A stretch of 64,000 nt of DNA from Vreelandella lionensis (lineage in GTDB: Bacteria > Pseudomonadota > Gammaproteobacteria > Pseudomonadales > Halomonadaceae), in assembly GCF_002087295.1 (NCBI RefSeq), contig NZ_MWVI01000076.1, positions 41,236 to 105,235 of the forward strand. The letters run 5' to 3'. Position 1 is the first letter of the stretch. Each line of letters begins with the position of its first letter. Under the pieces are notes generated by a model. It was given only the letters and a program-made list of their open reading frames with translations. It ran no database searches and had not been told where the DNA came from. The translations under genes and the position numbers were made by a program. Shown here in pieces: positions 31,663 to 41,638 of this stretch.

Positions 31663-31718
31663 AAAGATAGTTTTTGCGTCATACTAAAAGTACGTAATAC
31701 TTAATATGAGTGTAAATT

Positions 31719-32429
31719 ATGGCACCACCGTTAGCGGCGCCAAGCGCCTTTATTCAGCAACATAATCTCGTTGAACAGGTGGCCGACTACTTAACCCAAG
31801 CGATTATTCAGCAACACTTTTTACCCGGCGAACGGCTTTCTGAAGTACAGCTCTCCCGTGAGCTAGGAGTCAGCCGGGCACCGGTTCGTGAGGCGGCGCG
31901 CTTGCTGGAAAGCAGAGGTTTGTTGATCTCAAAACCCCGGCGAGGGTTTTTCGTTCGGGCGTTGAATGCCGTTGAATTAGAGGACGTCTTTGACCTGCGT
32001 TTATGTTTGGAGCGGCACGCGATTCAGCGTTTATCCGAGCATTACAGTGCTGAGGTTGAGCGTGCCCTAAAGCAGCAGGTAGAGGTACTGTGTGAGGCAG
32101 CGGCCAGCAACGATGGCACGAGCCGCATTGGGGAAGACTTACAGTTTCACCGCCTGATGCTGCACTACGCGGGCAACGAGCGGCTGCTGCGTGCCTTCGA
32201 CAACCTGACCCACGAGCTGCGCCTGTGTATCACACTTATCACCAAGACCCATGAAGCCCCCGACACCATCGCGACCAGCCATTACAAGCTGTTGGACGCG
32301 CTCGGCAGTGGCCGCCCAGACGCTTGCCGTGAGGCGATTGATTACCATATCGGGGTGGCCCGCGATTTTGTGGTGAAGGGAGTGGGGGACACTGGAGACC
32401 ATACCCATGAAGACGTTCTTCCACGCTGA
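31719..32429 (+). CDS. GntR-family (FCD) transcriptional regulator
   Basis: This 236-residue regulator has an N-terminal winged HTH (LSEVQLSRELGVSRAPVREA, RRGFFVRALNAVELEDVFDL) and an all-helical FCD effector domain with the metal/ligand histidines in LQFHRLMLHYAG and HYKLLDALGSG. FCD regulators respond to carboxylates and related small molecules. It is divergent from the importer operon, and its 3' end overlaps deacetylase 3 by 23 bases, so it probably controls both. Confidence 0.92.
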   Translation: MAPPLAAPSAFIQQHNLVEQVADYLTQAIIQQHFLPGERLSEVQLSRELGVSRAPVREAARLLESRGLLISKPRRGFFVRALNAVELEDVFDLRLCLERHAIQRLSEHYSAEVERALKQQVEVLCEAAASNDGTSRIGEDLQFHRLMLHYAGNERLLRAFDNLTHELRLCITLITKTHEAPDTIATSHYKLLDALGSGRPDACREAIDYHIGVARDFVVKGVGDTGDHTHEDVLPR

Positions 32430-33430
32430 CCTGGCGCTTCATCAGCCGCAAACCTACTTCTCCCGCGGCAAAATGCGCACGCCTCAGGAAGTGCCCGAAC
32501 GCGCCATGCACCTGCTAGCCGCCGCCAAAAGGCTTGGGTTTGAGCTCCAGGCACCTGTTGATCATGGCGTGGGGCCGCTAAGGGCGGTGCATTCGCTGGC
32601 CTATCTCCGGTTTCTGGAAAGTGCCCACCGGCGCTGGCATGCCCTGGGCGAAGATTGGGGTGAAGAGGTAATCTCTAATATCTTTGTGCGCTCACCCAAC
32701 GCCCTGCGCGGGATATTGGCGGAAGCCGGGCGCTACTTAGCGGATGGCAGGGCACCAGTGGGGCAGCAGACCTGGCAGTCGGCTTATTGGCTGGCGCAGA
32801 GTGCCGTGGCTGGGGCAGAGGCGTTGCTGGCTGGGGAACGGCTTTCCTACGCGTTATCGCGCCCGCCGGGCCATCACGCGGGCATCGATTCTGCCGGTGG
32901 CTTCTGCTTTCTCAACAATGCTGCCATTGCTGCACAGCATCTCACCTCGCGCTCCCCGCGTATCGTCGTGCTCGACCCGGATATGCACCACGGCCAAGGC
33001 ATTCAAGAAATCTTCTACCAGCGCGATGATGTGCTGTATATCTCGATTCACGGCGATACCACCAACTTCTACCCGGCAGTATCCGGCTTTGAAGAGGAGC
33101 GTGGGCAAGGCGCGGGGCTGGGCTACAACCTCAACCTACCGATGCCCCACGGTTCAGAAGAAGCAGGGTTCTTTGACCGCTTGGAGGAGGCTTGCCAAGC
33201 TATTCGCCTGTTCGAGCCGGATGCCATTGTTCTGGCACTGGGTTTCTATATTTACGAGCGCGAACCCCCAAGCCAAGGTCGCCGTGTCGACGCCAGGGTT
33301 TGCTGAACTTGGCCGCCGGGTAGCGGGCCTGAACGTACCCACGCTGGTAGTACAGGAAGGCGGCTACTACCTGGAAGGGCTGGAAGCCAATGCGGTGAGC
33401 TTCTTTGAGGGGCTACTCATGCGCGAATGA
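32407..33430 (+). CDS. Acetylpolyamine amidohydrolase-like deacetylase 3 (frameshifted, altered zinc ligand)
   Basis: This third HDAC-fold enzyme is close to deacetylase 1 in layout (MKTFFHADLALHQPQTYFSRG). The His pair (SRPPGHHAGIDSAGGF) and two zinc ligands (DPDMHHGQG) are present, as is the EGGYY tyrosine. The third zinc ligand, normally Asp in a GFDIY motif, is Tyr here (GFYIYERE, codon TAT for expected GAT at about 33246). The frame breaks near 33268, after which KVAVSTPGFAELGRRVAG continues to a TGA at 33428-33430. With the frameshift only 22 bases away, the Tyr may be an error as well; if real the enzyme is impaired. Confidence 0.88.
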
Positions 33431-33534
33431 TCGTGGTCGTGTGATTCCCACTGCTGCACCGAGAAGAGTAAGACAAGCGCTGGAGGTGTCTGGCAAGATA
33501 GCGTTTTCGGACGTTAAACGATCAAGGACACGGC

Positions 33535-36500
33535 ATGGCCCACCTGCTACGCATCGTGATGATTCACGGCCACTTAAACGGGGTGGTCGAACTCAGTGTG
33601 GATGGCCACACCAATATTTGCGGCACCAACGCCTCCGGTAAAACCACGCTGCAGCGGCTGGTGCCGGTGTTTTACGGCGAATTACCTAACAAGGTCGTGC
33701 CCAAAACGCGCATGAAGTTCGATGCGTTCTACCTGCCCAACCGCAACAGCTACCTGGTGTACGAATACCGCCGCGAAGCGGGCAATATCTGCCAGGCGGT
33801 GCTGACCCGCAAAGCAGAAGGCGGGGTGGAGTACCGATTCGTTGGCGCGCCCTATCAGCCGGAAGACTATCTGGTAGAGAGCGAGGCGGGCGGAGCGGCG
33901 CTGGACTACACCCAGGGGCCAGCGGCCTGCGACGCAACGGCACGCCGGTGTCGCCCAAACTGGGCGCTACCTCTGAATTTCGCTCGGTGATCAAAAACGA
34001 CTTTACCCAACGGCACGGCAACAGCCGCGACGGCCTCAAGCTGCGTCAGATCGCGTCGCAGTTCAGCCTAGTGAAGCCCGAGTGGCGCATCCGCCATATC
34101 GAAAAGCTGGTCTCCGGCGGTGCATGCCAAAGAGGGCAAGATGGACACCCTCAAAACCATGCTGGCGGCGAATTTCGAAGAGGATGGCGTCGAGCTGCCG
34201 GTAACTCGAATTCGCAACACCAAGGCGCGGGAGTGGATCGCCCAGATGCGCCAATCCATGCGTCTGGAACCGCTGCAGGCCTCTCTCGCCCGGCCGCCGG
34301 TATTGATCCTGAACGCGCCGACCTGGATGCCACGCTGTGGCAACTGAAGCCCCAGCTAGAAGAAGACCGCCGGAAAGCAGAGCGGCAAATGGCCGATGTA
34401 AATGCCGAGCTTGCCCGCCATCACCGCGAGCTCCAGCAGCGGGAGAGCGACTATAATGAGGCGCGGGACGCGCTAAACGACCGCCACAGCGAAGTGGTCA
34501 GCGATTTGCAGCAGACCCAGCGCCGCCTGAATGATCTACAAACCCAGTACGAGCAATACGCCGAGGCGGATATGCCCGCCCTGGAGCGCGACATCAACGC
34601 GCTGCCCCAGTGGCGGGAACAGCGTGACCAGCTGCGCACCCACCCAAACGTGATGCAGGACGCGGTAAAAGAGAGCCAAGCTCGCCTGGATGGTCGGCTG
34701 CGCGAATTGTCTGAGGCGCTGGCCCGCCAGACCCGTGAATCCCAGGAACTGATCGACGCCCTGGTCGAAGAGAAAGCCTTGCGCCGGGAGCAGCAGTGGG
34801 AATCCGAACAGCAGCTCAACGAACGCTACCAGCAGGAGCGCCAACGCCTGGAAGGCGAGTATCAGGCGCAGTTGGAACTCGGCGTTGAGCAACTCGCCGA
34901 ACTGAAAGCGCACCTCTCGCTCTCGACCCAGACCGCCGAAGAGGCTTCCGAGGCGGAGCTTGCCCAGGCGCGCCTGGATCAGGCCCAGCAGGAGCGCAAC
35001 GCCTCGGCCGCTACTCTGGATGGCCTGCGCCGGGAGTTTGAAAGCCGCAAACGCGAGCGGGACAGCGCCGAACAGCAGTTGGTGCAACTTCGACAGCAGT
35101 TAGAGCGCGCCGAGCAGCGCTGCTTTGCGCTCTATCAGCAGCGCGACCCGGAGCAGGGCAGCCTGCGACACTTCCTGCGCTACCATCGCCCCGGCTGGGA
35201 GCAGCAGTTAGGCAAGGTGATTGCGCCGGGCTGCTGGAGCGGCGTGCCCTCGCCCCGCAACTGGCAGAAGGCGCGAGCGTTGATCTGTTCGGGCTGGCGC
35301 TGGATCTTTCCGCCATTGCCCTGCCAGATTACGCCCAGGATGAAGCCAGCCTGCTGGCCGCCATCGAAGAAGCGGACACCGCCAAGCGCCGGGTGCAGAC
35401 CGAGAGCCAAGCCGCCGAAAAATCGCTCAAACAGCATAACGAGCGAGTGCAGCAGGCCGATGAAGCCCAGGATCAGGGCCGCATGGCCCCCAAGCGCGCC
35501 GAGCAGGAAGTCGAGTTTGCGATAGAGGCCCGCCGCCAGCAGCACGAGCGCCACTCCAAGCGCCAGCAGGAGCGCCGCGCCGCCCATCAAACCGCGTTAG
35601 CCCGCCAAGAGCAGGCGCAAAAGGAGCTGCGCGAAGAGAAGCAACAGGCGCTTGCGGCCCTTAGCGAGACCCATCAAAGCCAGTTATTAGAGCTAAAAGC
35701 CGACGGCCAAAGCCAGGTGGATAGCCTGGATGCCCAACTGCGCCAGTATAAGCAGCAGTTGAGCGACGCCAACACCGAGCACCAGCGCCAGCGTGGGGAA
35801 CTTGAAGAGGCCTTTAGCCAGGAACTGGCCGACCAGGGCGTCGACCCCGCCAAGCTAAAAGATACCAAGGAGCGGCTGGCCAGCCAGGAGGAACGCATTC
35901 GCGTCACCGCCGCTCGTCAGGATGAACTCACCGAGTACACCCGCTTTATGCGCGTCGAGTGGGGCCAGCACAAGCCGCAGCTGGTCGCGCAAGAAGCCGA
36001 ATTGGAGCAGGCCGAACAGCAGCTTCAGCGTGATAAAGAGCGTCTAAAAAACGACTTTCAGGCGGCGCGCAAAGCCCACCAAAGCACGGTCAGCACGCTG
36101 AAAACCCAGCGGGAGAGTGAGTACGCCTGCCTGGAAGCCTTGAAGCCGCTGCTCACCCAGCTGGAAAGCCTTGCCATTGAACCCGACGGCCAAGCGCCCA
36201 GCGCGCCACTGGGCGATGTGGACGAGCGCATTGAGCGCGCCCGCCAGGCACTGGGCAATCGCCACCAGCTTATCGAGCAGCTGCGCCGTGGCTGCCTGGA
36301 AGTAGAAAGCCAACTGATCAAGGACGCCAGCAGCGGCTTCGCCGAAGCGCTGGAGAGCGAGCGCAGCAAACTGCAGAGCGACAATCCGCGCCTACAGCTG
36401 CCGCTACTGCGCGACATGCTCAAACTGCTCGAAGATCAACAGCAGCAGCTGATTCAGGAAGGGCGCAACCTAAGCGACGACCTGGATAAGTTCTTCACCG

Positions 36501-37198
36501 TATTCCGCGATTTGAACCGTCGCATTAGCGCCCAAAGCCGCCGACTCTCTGAAGAGGTCGCCGATGACCTGCGTTTGGAAGGCATCACCAAGGCCGAAGT
36601 GCGCATCCAGTCCACCATCGATGAACTGGCCTTCTGGGAGCCGCTGAAGCTGTTCGCCCAGCGCTATAAAGAGTGGCGGGAATCCGGCCAGACGCTGCCG
36701 AGCGACGACTACCTCAACGCCCTGGCGGACGTGGTCGATTTGCTGCGCAGCGACCAGCAGTACAGCTTTGAAAGCCTGCTGCGCCTGGAGCTGCACCTGA
36801 ACGAAGGCGGCACCGATCTGGTGATCAAAAACGACCGCCAGCTGCTGGAGTCCTCTAGCCACGGCATGGCGTACCTGATTCTGTGCAAGTTCCTGCTCGC
36901 CTTTACCCGCCTGCTGCGCGGCGATGCGGAGATCGCCATCCACTGGCCCATCGATGAGATCGGCACCCTGGCGTACCACAACGTCGAAAAACTGTTCGAC
37001 GCCTGCGACAGCAACCGCATTCATATCGTCGGCGCCTTCCCCAACCCTGAGTCCGATGTGCTGCTGCTGTTCGCCAACCGCTATCTGATCGACCGCGATG
37101 AGGACAACCCCAACAAGCGGGTGTTAAAACGCATCGAGCCACGGCTAAGCCGCCTGGCCGAGCGGCTCCAGGAACGTCAGCAGGAGGTGACGGTATGA
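33535..37198 (+). CDS. JetC / MksB-type SMC ATPase (four frameshifts)
   Basis: This is the SMC-like motor of a Wadjet/MksBEFG complex, which senses and removes plasmid DNA. The Walker A lies near the N-terminus (CGTNASGKTTLQ, about residues 29-40). A long Gln/Glu/Arg-rich coiled coil fills about residues 270-980, with a break that could be the hinge. The C-terminal head has the signature-like SSSHGMAYLI and Walker B with the catalytic acid (HWPIDEIGTL). The frame breaks near 33920, 34112, 34285 and 35230; the pieces fit end to end as one protein of about 1220 residues. An AGGAGG precedes the next start, which overlaps this stop (ATGA). Four breaks in one gene could mean true decay, but the whole window has the same kind of break. 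Confidence 0.85.
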
Positions 37199-37830
37199 TC
37201 GAACATGGCCCACTGCTAGAGCGCCTGCTGGCCGGTGAGTTTGTCTGCCCGATCAGCGATGAGAGCGGCTATCGTCATCTCACCAATGAAGAGACCCGCG
37301 AAGAGATCGATACCTACCTGCGGCCGCTTAACCGGCGGCTGGCCAGCAACGAAGACGGCAGCGTCTATTTTCTGGCTTGGCGTCAGCTTAACGACAGCGC
37401 ACGGGATCAGCTCTCCCGTCAGCTCGGCGATACCCTCAATAGCCTGCTGCCGCTGCTGGAGTGGCTGCAACTGGTTCAAGAGGCGCTGGGCCGGGATACC
37501 CTGGCCGCCCCCGGCGACGTACTCAAACCCGCCGAGTTCAGCGCCAAGTGCGAAGACAACCAAAGCCTACGCGAGCGCCTGGAACGCCTGGCCACCGACA
37601 GCTTTTTTGGCTCGCAAAGTGATCAGCTCGACGCCCAGGTAAAGCAGGTCTTCAAGCGCCTGAAAGAGCATGGCTACCTGCTCCAGCCCCATTCAGAGCG
37701 GCAGGTGTTTGTGGTCACCGGCAAGATCGACTACCTGGTGGATATGGTGCGCTTTATTCGCGATGAAGAGAACCTGCCCATCGAAGAGGGTAGCGAGGAG
37801 GGCTCTGGCGCTCAGGAGGCCCTTCTGTGA
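37195..37830 (+). CDS. JetB / MksE-type condensin subunit
   Basis: This 211-residue protein fits the MukE/MksE-like KITE subunit that clamps the kleisin and DNA in Wadjet-type complexes. LLERLLAGEFVCPISDESGYRHL at the N-terminus and the winged-helix-like QVFKRLKEHGYLLQPHSERQ with FVVTGKIDYLVDMVRFI near the C-terminus are typical. A strong AGGAGGT lies 7 bases before the ATG. It overlaps the jetC stop and the jetA start by 4 bases each. The frame is intact. Confidence 0.85.
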   Translation: MIEHGPLLERLLAGEFVCPISDESGYRHLTNEETREEIDTYLRPLNRRLASNEDGSVYFLAWRQLNDSARDQLSRQLGDTLNSLLPLLEWLQLVQEALGRDTLAAPGDVLKPAEFSAKCEDNQSLRERLERLATDSFFGSQSDQLDAQVKQVFKRLKEHGYLLQPHSERQVFVVTGKIDYLVDMVRFIRDEENLPIEEGSEEGSGAQEALL

Positions 37831-39068
37831 GTGGCGGTGAGCATGCACTCGAAAGCCGGCTGCTCAAAACCGGCAGTGAACGGCTGGCGCTGCTCGGCAA
37901 ACACGCCGATGTGCTGATGCAGGCCTACACCCGCGATGAAGTGCCGCTGGAATCTCTTAGCGACAGCGCGCTGCGCAAGCTGCTGGCGGCGCGCATTCTA
38001 TGGCGACCGGATGAGCAGAGCGGCGTGAAGCTGGCGCCCAAGGTGCGTGAACTGATCGCCGAGATGCTCGCCGACGAGACCCGCCGTCATGTGAACGCCG
38101 ATGTAGCGGAAACCCTGGAGCTGATTCGCGCCTTGGTACACAGCTACCGGGAGGCGCGCAGCCGCGGCGAACACGGGCGGCTGGAGCAGCAGTTGATGCG
38201 CCTGCGCCAGGAGGTCGATGACCTGAACGGGCGCTTTGCCGATGCCATCGACAGCTTATGGCAGCGGCTGAATAGCGATTTCGGCTTTGTCAGCCAGCTC
38301 AACGACAAGATCCGCGAAAACGACCGCGCCCAGAAGCAGATCGCGAGGCTGCTGGACGGCCTGGCGCTGATCGACTTCGACGAGCTGATCGAACTTGTGG
38401 GCAGCGACGGCGGCCTGCGCAAACTATTGATCAGCCAGCTACAACAGCAGCTAAGCCACCACTACACCAGCCTGCGCGAAGTGCAGCGGCGCTTGATTGA
38501 ACTGATGGCGCGCTTTCGCAAGCAACAGGCGCGCAGCCGCCTGATCAGCGGCATGGTCGCCTTTATGCGCGAACACCCCGGCTTTGTGCCGGGTAACTAC
38601 GCCCGGCGCAGCGAGGTGCCAGGGCTGGTCAATCAGGCCGCCCCGCTAAGCGCTGCTGCCGCCCCGGCGCTGGATCGCAACCTGGAGTGCCGGTTGCTCG
38701 CCGACCTCCTGCACCGGCTACCCCAGCCGCGCCACACCACGCAAACCGTAGAAGCGGCGGCCCCTGCCCAAGCGCAAGAAAGCAGCCTCGCCGCTGCCCG
38801 CCAGCAGGCGCTCAAGCAGGATGTGGAACACTTCTATTTAAGTGTGATCGACCAGCCCCAGGCGAAGCCGGTCAGCGCCCTTGATTACCTGCACGCAAGC
38901 CCGCTGGAATGGCCGGATGAGATATGGCTCTTCCAGGTGATTTCCGAATACCAGGGCCTGCCACGCAGCGACCAGAAGGCGTTTCGACTCAAACAGCAGG
39001 AGAGCCAGGCCAGCCAATTCAATCACCTGCGCCTCATCCACGATGTAGAACTGCAGCTGGCCGTATGA
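37827..39068 (+). CDS. JetA / MksF-type kleisin subunit
   Basis: This 413-residue, strongly helical protein lies in the kleisin position of the operon. It has a winged-helix-like N-terminus (LESLSDSALRKLLAARILWRP), a central coiled coil (LEQQLMRLRQEVDDLNGRF, about 120-240), an Ala/Pro-rich linker (about 270-320) and a C-terminal folded part (FYLSVIDQPQAKPVSALDYL). Such genes are often mislabelled phosphoenolpyruvate carboxylase in automatic annotation; no such motif is seen. The GTG start has an AGGAGG 8 bases upstream and overlaps jetB (GTGA). The assignment relies on context more than on motif. Confidence 0.75.
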   Translation: MSGGEHALESRLLKTGSERLALLGKHADVLMQAYTRDEVPLESLSDSALRKLLAARILWRPDEQSGVKLAPKVRELIAEMLADETRRHVNADVAETLELIRALVHSYREARSRGEHGRLEQQLMRLRQEVDDLNGRFADAIDSLWQRLNSDFGFVSQLNDKIRENDRAQKQIARLLDGLALIDFDELIELVGSDGGLRKLLISQLQQQLSHHYTSLREVQRRLIELMARFRKQQARSRLISGMVAFMREHPGFVPGNYARRSEVPGLVNQAAPLSAAAAPALDRNLECRLLADLLHRLPQPRHTTQTVEAAAPAQAQESSLAAARQQALKQDVEHFYLSVIDQPQAKPVSALDYLHASPLEWPDEIWLFQVISEYQGLPRSDQKAFRLKQQESQASQFNHLRLIHDVELQLAV

Positions 39069-39934
39069 ACCTACCCAGCCGTGCACGCAATGGCCTAAAC
39101 GGCGTCGCCCGCGAACTTCTCCGCCAACCCGCGGTGGAGAAGCCGCGCCGCCAGTGGGTAGACGACGTAGTGGCCTGGTGCCACCAGCACGACATTGACC
39201 TGGCCACGCGAATTAACAGTAAAGCGCTGCGCTTTGACACCGCCTTGCTGGCGCAGATCAATGACGTGTTAGAAAGCGCCCGCATAGCGCCGCTAGGCCG
39301 CTCACTCAGCGGCCTGACCAGCAGCGCCCAGGCAAAAGAAGGCGTAGAGGAAGACAAAGCCACCCGCGAAAGCCCCCGTGCAAGAAGGGTACTCGTCAGC
39401 TTTCCGCCGCAGCCAATAGCGGGGCTTGCCAACGAGCCACGGGCTATTCGCGATGTGGATGTACTCGGCCTAAAGCTGAGCGCGTTTAGCGCCTTGATTC
39501 AGGTCGAAAACCTCGACAGCTTCTATGAGTTCTCACCAGAAATACCATCACTAAGCGGCTACATAAACCCGCTGATCGTCTACCGCGGTGACAGCCACTA
39601 CGGTGGTGGCTTTGCGTTACTGGTTGATGCTTGGCACAAAACCCGCCGAACACACATCTACGCCGGGGACTTCGATGTTAAAGGCGTCACGCTAGCGCTC
39701 GACAGCAACGCCACGCATATACTCCTGCCCGGCATTGAATGGCTTACTCAAAACGCCACGCCGTTGCATGTGCCTGCCGAGCAGTTTCCTTACCAACGGC
39801 GGCTTCGTAAGCACCTTGCTGCGCTGTCATCTGTCCATCCGTTGCGCGACTACCTCACATTGCTGTTGGAAAAGCAGCGGGGGCTTAAGCAGCAGTGGTT
39901 TGGTAGGGAGATGGTTTGCATTGCACTCAGTTAG
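39065..39934 (+). CDS. JetD-type Toprim nuclease subunit (DUF2220-like)
   Basis: JetD is the subunit that cleaves plasmid DNA in Wadjet. The Toprim acid is in ALIQVENLDSFYEF and the Asp-x-Asp motif in HIYAGDFDVKGVTLA; YRGDSHYGGGFALLVDAW lies between. The ATG at 39065 overlaps the jetA stop (ATGA) and gives 289 residues, which I recall as shorter than typical JetD proteins (about 370-400); a reduced N-terminal arm would explain this. A longer open frame starting at 38924 overlaps jetA in another frame and is not used. The order C-B-A-D differs from the well-known A-B-C-D operon. Confidence 0.82.
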   Translation: MNLPSRARNGLNGVARELLRQPAVEKPRRQWVDDVVAWCHQHDIDLATRINSKALRFDTALLAQINDVLESARIAPLGRSLSGLTSSAQAKEGVEEDKATRESPRARRVLVSFPPQPIAGLANEPRAIRDVDVLGLKLSAFSALIQVENLDSFYEFSPEIPSLSGYINPLIVYRGDSHYGGGFALLVDAWHKTRRTHIYAGDFDVKGVTLALDSNATHILLPGIEWLTQNATPLHVPAEQFPYQRRLRKHLAALSSVHPLRDYLTLLLEKQRGLKQQWFGREMVCIALS

Positions 39935-40259
39935 GAGCAGTCTTGGTTGGGTTGCCACTCAAAATCGCTAGTTCGCGCTTTGCCTTGGTTGGCCGCTAGA
40001 GGCCTGATCAGCTTCAAAGGCCGCAGAGTAGTGGTTTTCTATGCGGCATTATTATGCAGTGCAAAGCGAGCCACACACGACTTTGGGATATGCCACCTAT
40101 TTTTTCTTTGCTTACTGGCGAATCAGTGGATAAAGTCAAATGATCTGGCTACATAACCTCAATGAATGAGCGGACACATTTATTGAGGATATATAGCTTT
40201 TCGTATAATCACTGTTAGGCTCAGTTCAGATATATTTTAATAACTAGGAGAAAAATAAT
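39935..40259. other. Gap between jetD and the AT-rich insert
   Basis: No convincing gene is seen. Base composition changes from GC-rich to AT-rich across this stretch. It holds a hairpin (40157-40188, CCTCAATGAAT against ATTTATTGAGG), a TATAAT at 40204-40209 with TTGAGG 15 bp upstream as a possible promoter, and GTTAGGC at 40214-40220. Confidence 0.6.
40151..40220. repeat. attC-like element 0 (ACATAAC ... GTTAGGC)
   Basis: ACATAAC at 40151-40157 is followed by an 11-bp hairpin and, 70 bases on, by GTTAGGC, a perfect match to the GTTRRRY core of integron attC sites. The spacing inside is not canonical. The same ACATAAC begins the hairpins at 41945 and 43086. Confidence 0.3.
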
Positions 40260-40978
40260 ATGGCAAATGGAGATGCATCGTTTCCAAAGATAGCTGGTAG
40301 TAGCTGGTGGAAACTTAGAGATCTGTTCAAAAGGAAAGTGCCAGCTATAGTCACTCCTACTTATTTGGCAACGGCTCTCTCCATGGGAGAAGCGTCGGCG
40401 AGATCAAACCTGATTGGGCCCTTTAAGAAAATTGGAATAATTGATGAAGATGGTAAGCCTACCGATCGGGCATACGACTGGAGAGATGATCATAAATACA
40501 AGACCGTATGTGAAGCCCTGATAGAAGAATATTATCCACAGGAATTAAAGGACTTATTTCATTCAGCTGATTCAGACCTGCAACAGGTGACAAATTGGTT
40601 TATGAGTCATGCACGATGTGGTGAGCCAGCAGCAAAAATGTTTGCCCGTTTCTACATCCTGTTATTGAAGGCTGACCCAAAAGAAGCCGATGTGGCTGTA
40701 GCGAAGAAAGAAGGCACAAAAAAGTCATCACCGAAAGATAATAAAAAACAAGCAAAAGTGACCGAAAAGCCGGAACTTGAGTTTGTCGAAGAAAATCCTG
40801 CCACCCAACCTCCTACGGTTCCAGCTCATACTCAAAATCAAACTGTTCCAACAGTTCTGAACAATACTCCAGAACATCATATTAACGTACATCTTACATA
40901 TCGCCCGAGTCATCCGCAGAGCAGATAGACAAAATATTTGAAAGTATGGCGAAGCATTTAAAGGATTTTAATAAGTAA
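40260..40978 (+). CDS. DUF5343-like protein (frameshift near its end)
   Basis: The N-terminal winged-helix-like part (WKLRDLFKRKVPAIVTPTYL, SNLIGPFKKIGIIDEDGKP, ALIEEYYPQELKDLF) matches the pattern I know as DUF5343, of unknown biochemical function. A charged, Lys-rich linker follows (about 145-185). The frame breaks near 40903; beyond it the expected tail (AEQIDKIFESMAKHLKDFNK) is in the next frame and ends with TAA at 40976-40978, four bases before the next ATG. AGGAG lies 9 bases before the start. The gene is clearly AT-rich compared with jetABCD. Restored length about 239 residues. Confidence 0.7.
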
Positions 40979-40982
40979 TACT

Positions 40983-41495
40983 ATGATTTCATCCAATGAT
41001 ATCAAAAGTCTAATCACAGCTATCGAAAAAGACTGTGAAGATACATTATTACCCCCAGAGGGAGGGTTGGAGGCTATAGGTCAGCCAGTCATACCATTCA
41101 CACTTATCAGAGGAACCCGAGGGTACTTGGAGCGTATTACTCACCAAATAAATGGAACATACACAAATGGTTGGTACGACTCTTGTGCAGTGATGATAAG
41201 AAGACTAGTAGAAACACTAATTATTGAATCATTTGAATATAAAAATATAGCTCAGAATATCAAGAATCAAGCCGGTGATTTTTTTTATCTCTCTGACCTA
41301 ATTTCTAAAACGCTATCTGAGTCGTCATGGAACCTAAGTCGGAATGCGCGGCAGGCACTTCCAAAATTAAAAGATATTGGTGATAAATCAGCGCATAGTC
41401 GAAGATTCAATGCGGTCAGAAACGACATTGATAAAATAAATCCAGAAATCAGAGTTGTGGTTCAAGAGTTAGTCTATTTAGCGGGGTTAAAGTGA
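40983..41495 (+). CDS. DUF4145-like helical protein (possible HEPN-type)
   Basis: This 170-residue, mostly helical protein has GWYDSCAVMIRRLVETLIIE and LPKLKDIGDKSAHSRRFNA, the pattern of DUF4145 proteins, some of which are grouped with HEPN domains. A strict HEPN RNase motif (R-x4-6-H) is not clear. It is translated right after the DUF5343-like gene with a 4-base gap, so the two probably work together. AT-rich. Function not known; DUF5343/DUF4145 genes are often seen near defence genes, but that is only context. Confidence 0.55.
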   Translation: MISSNDIKSLITAIEKDCEDTLLPPEGGLEAIGQPVIPFTLIRGTRGYLERITHQINGTYTNGWYDSCAVMIRRLVETLIIESFEYKNIAQNIKNQAGDFFYLSDLISKTLSESSWNLSRNARQALPKLKDIGDKSAHSRRFNAVRNDIDKINPEIRVVVQELVYLAGLK

Positions 41496-41638
41496 AAAGC
41501 CTAAAAAGAAAAGTAGCCGGGAAAATTGGGAGCGTCAGCGAGTAATTTTCCTCTGTTGCGGGCACTATGTTTCTATCGGAGAGTCAAGAAGATGATCAAA
41601 GAAGCTTTCCAGTATCAGTGAATTAAAAGCGGCAATGA

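Noticed and set aside
33535..37198. Programmed frameshifting in jetC
   Set aside because: Four breaks without slippery sites, and the same kind of break in many housekeeping genes, point to sequence errors.
39947..40156. Open frame of 69 codons after jetD
   Set aside because: No start signal and no protein-like pattern; it lies in the composition transition next to a hairpin.
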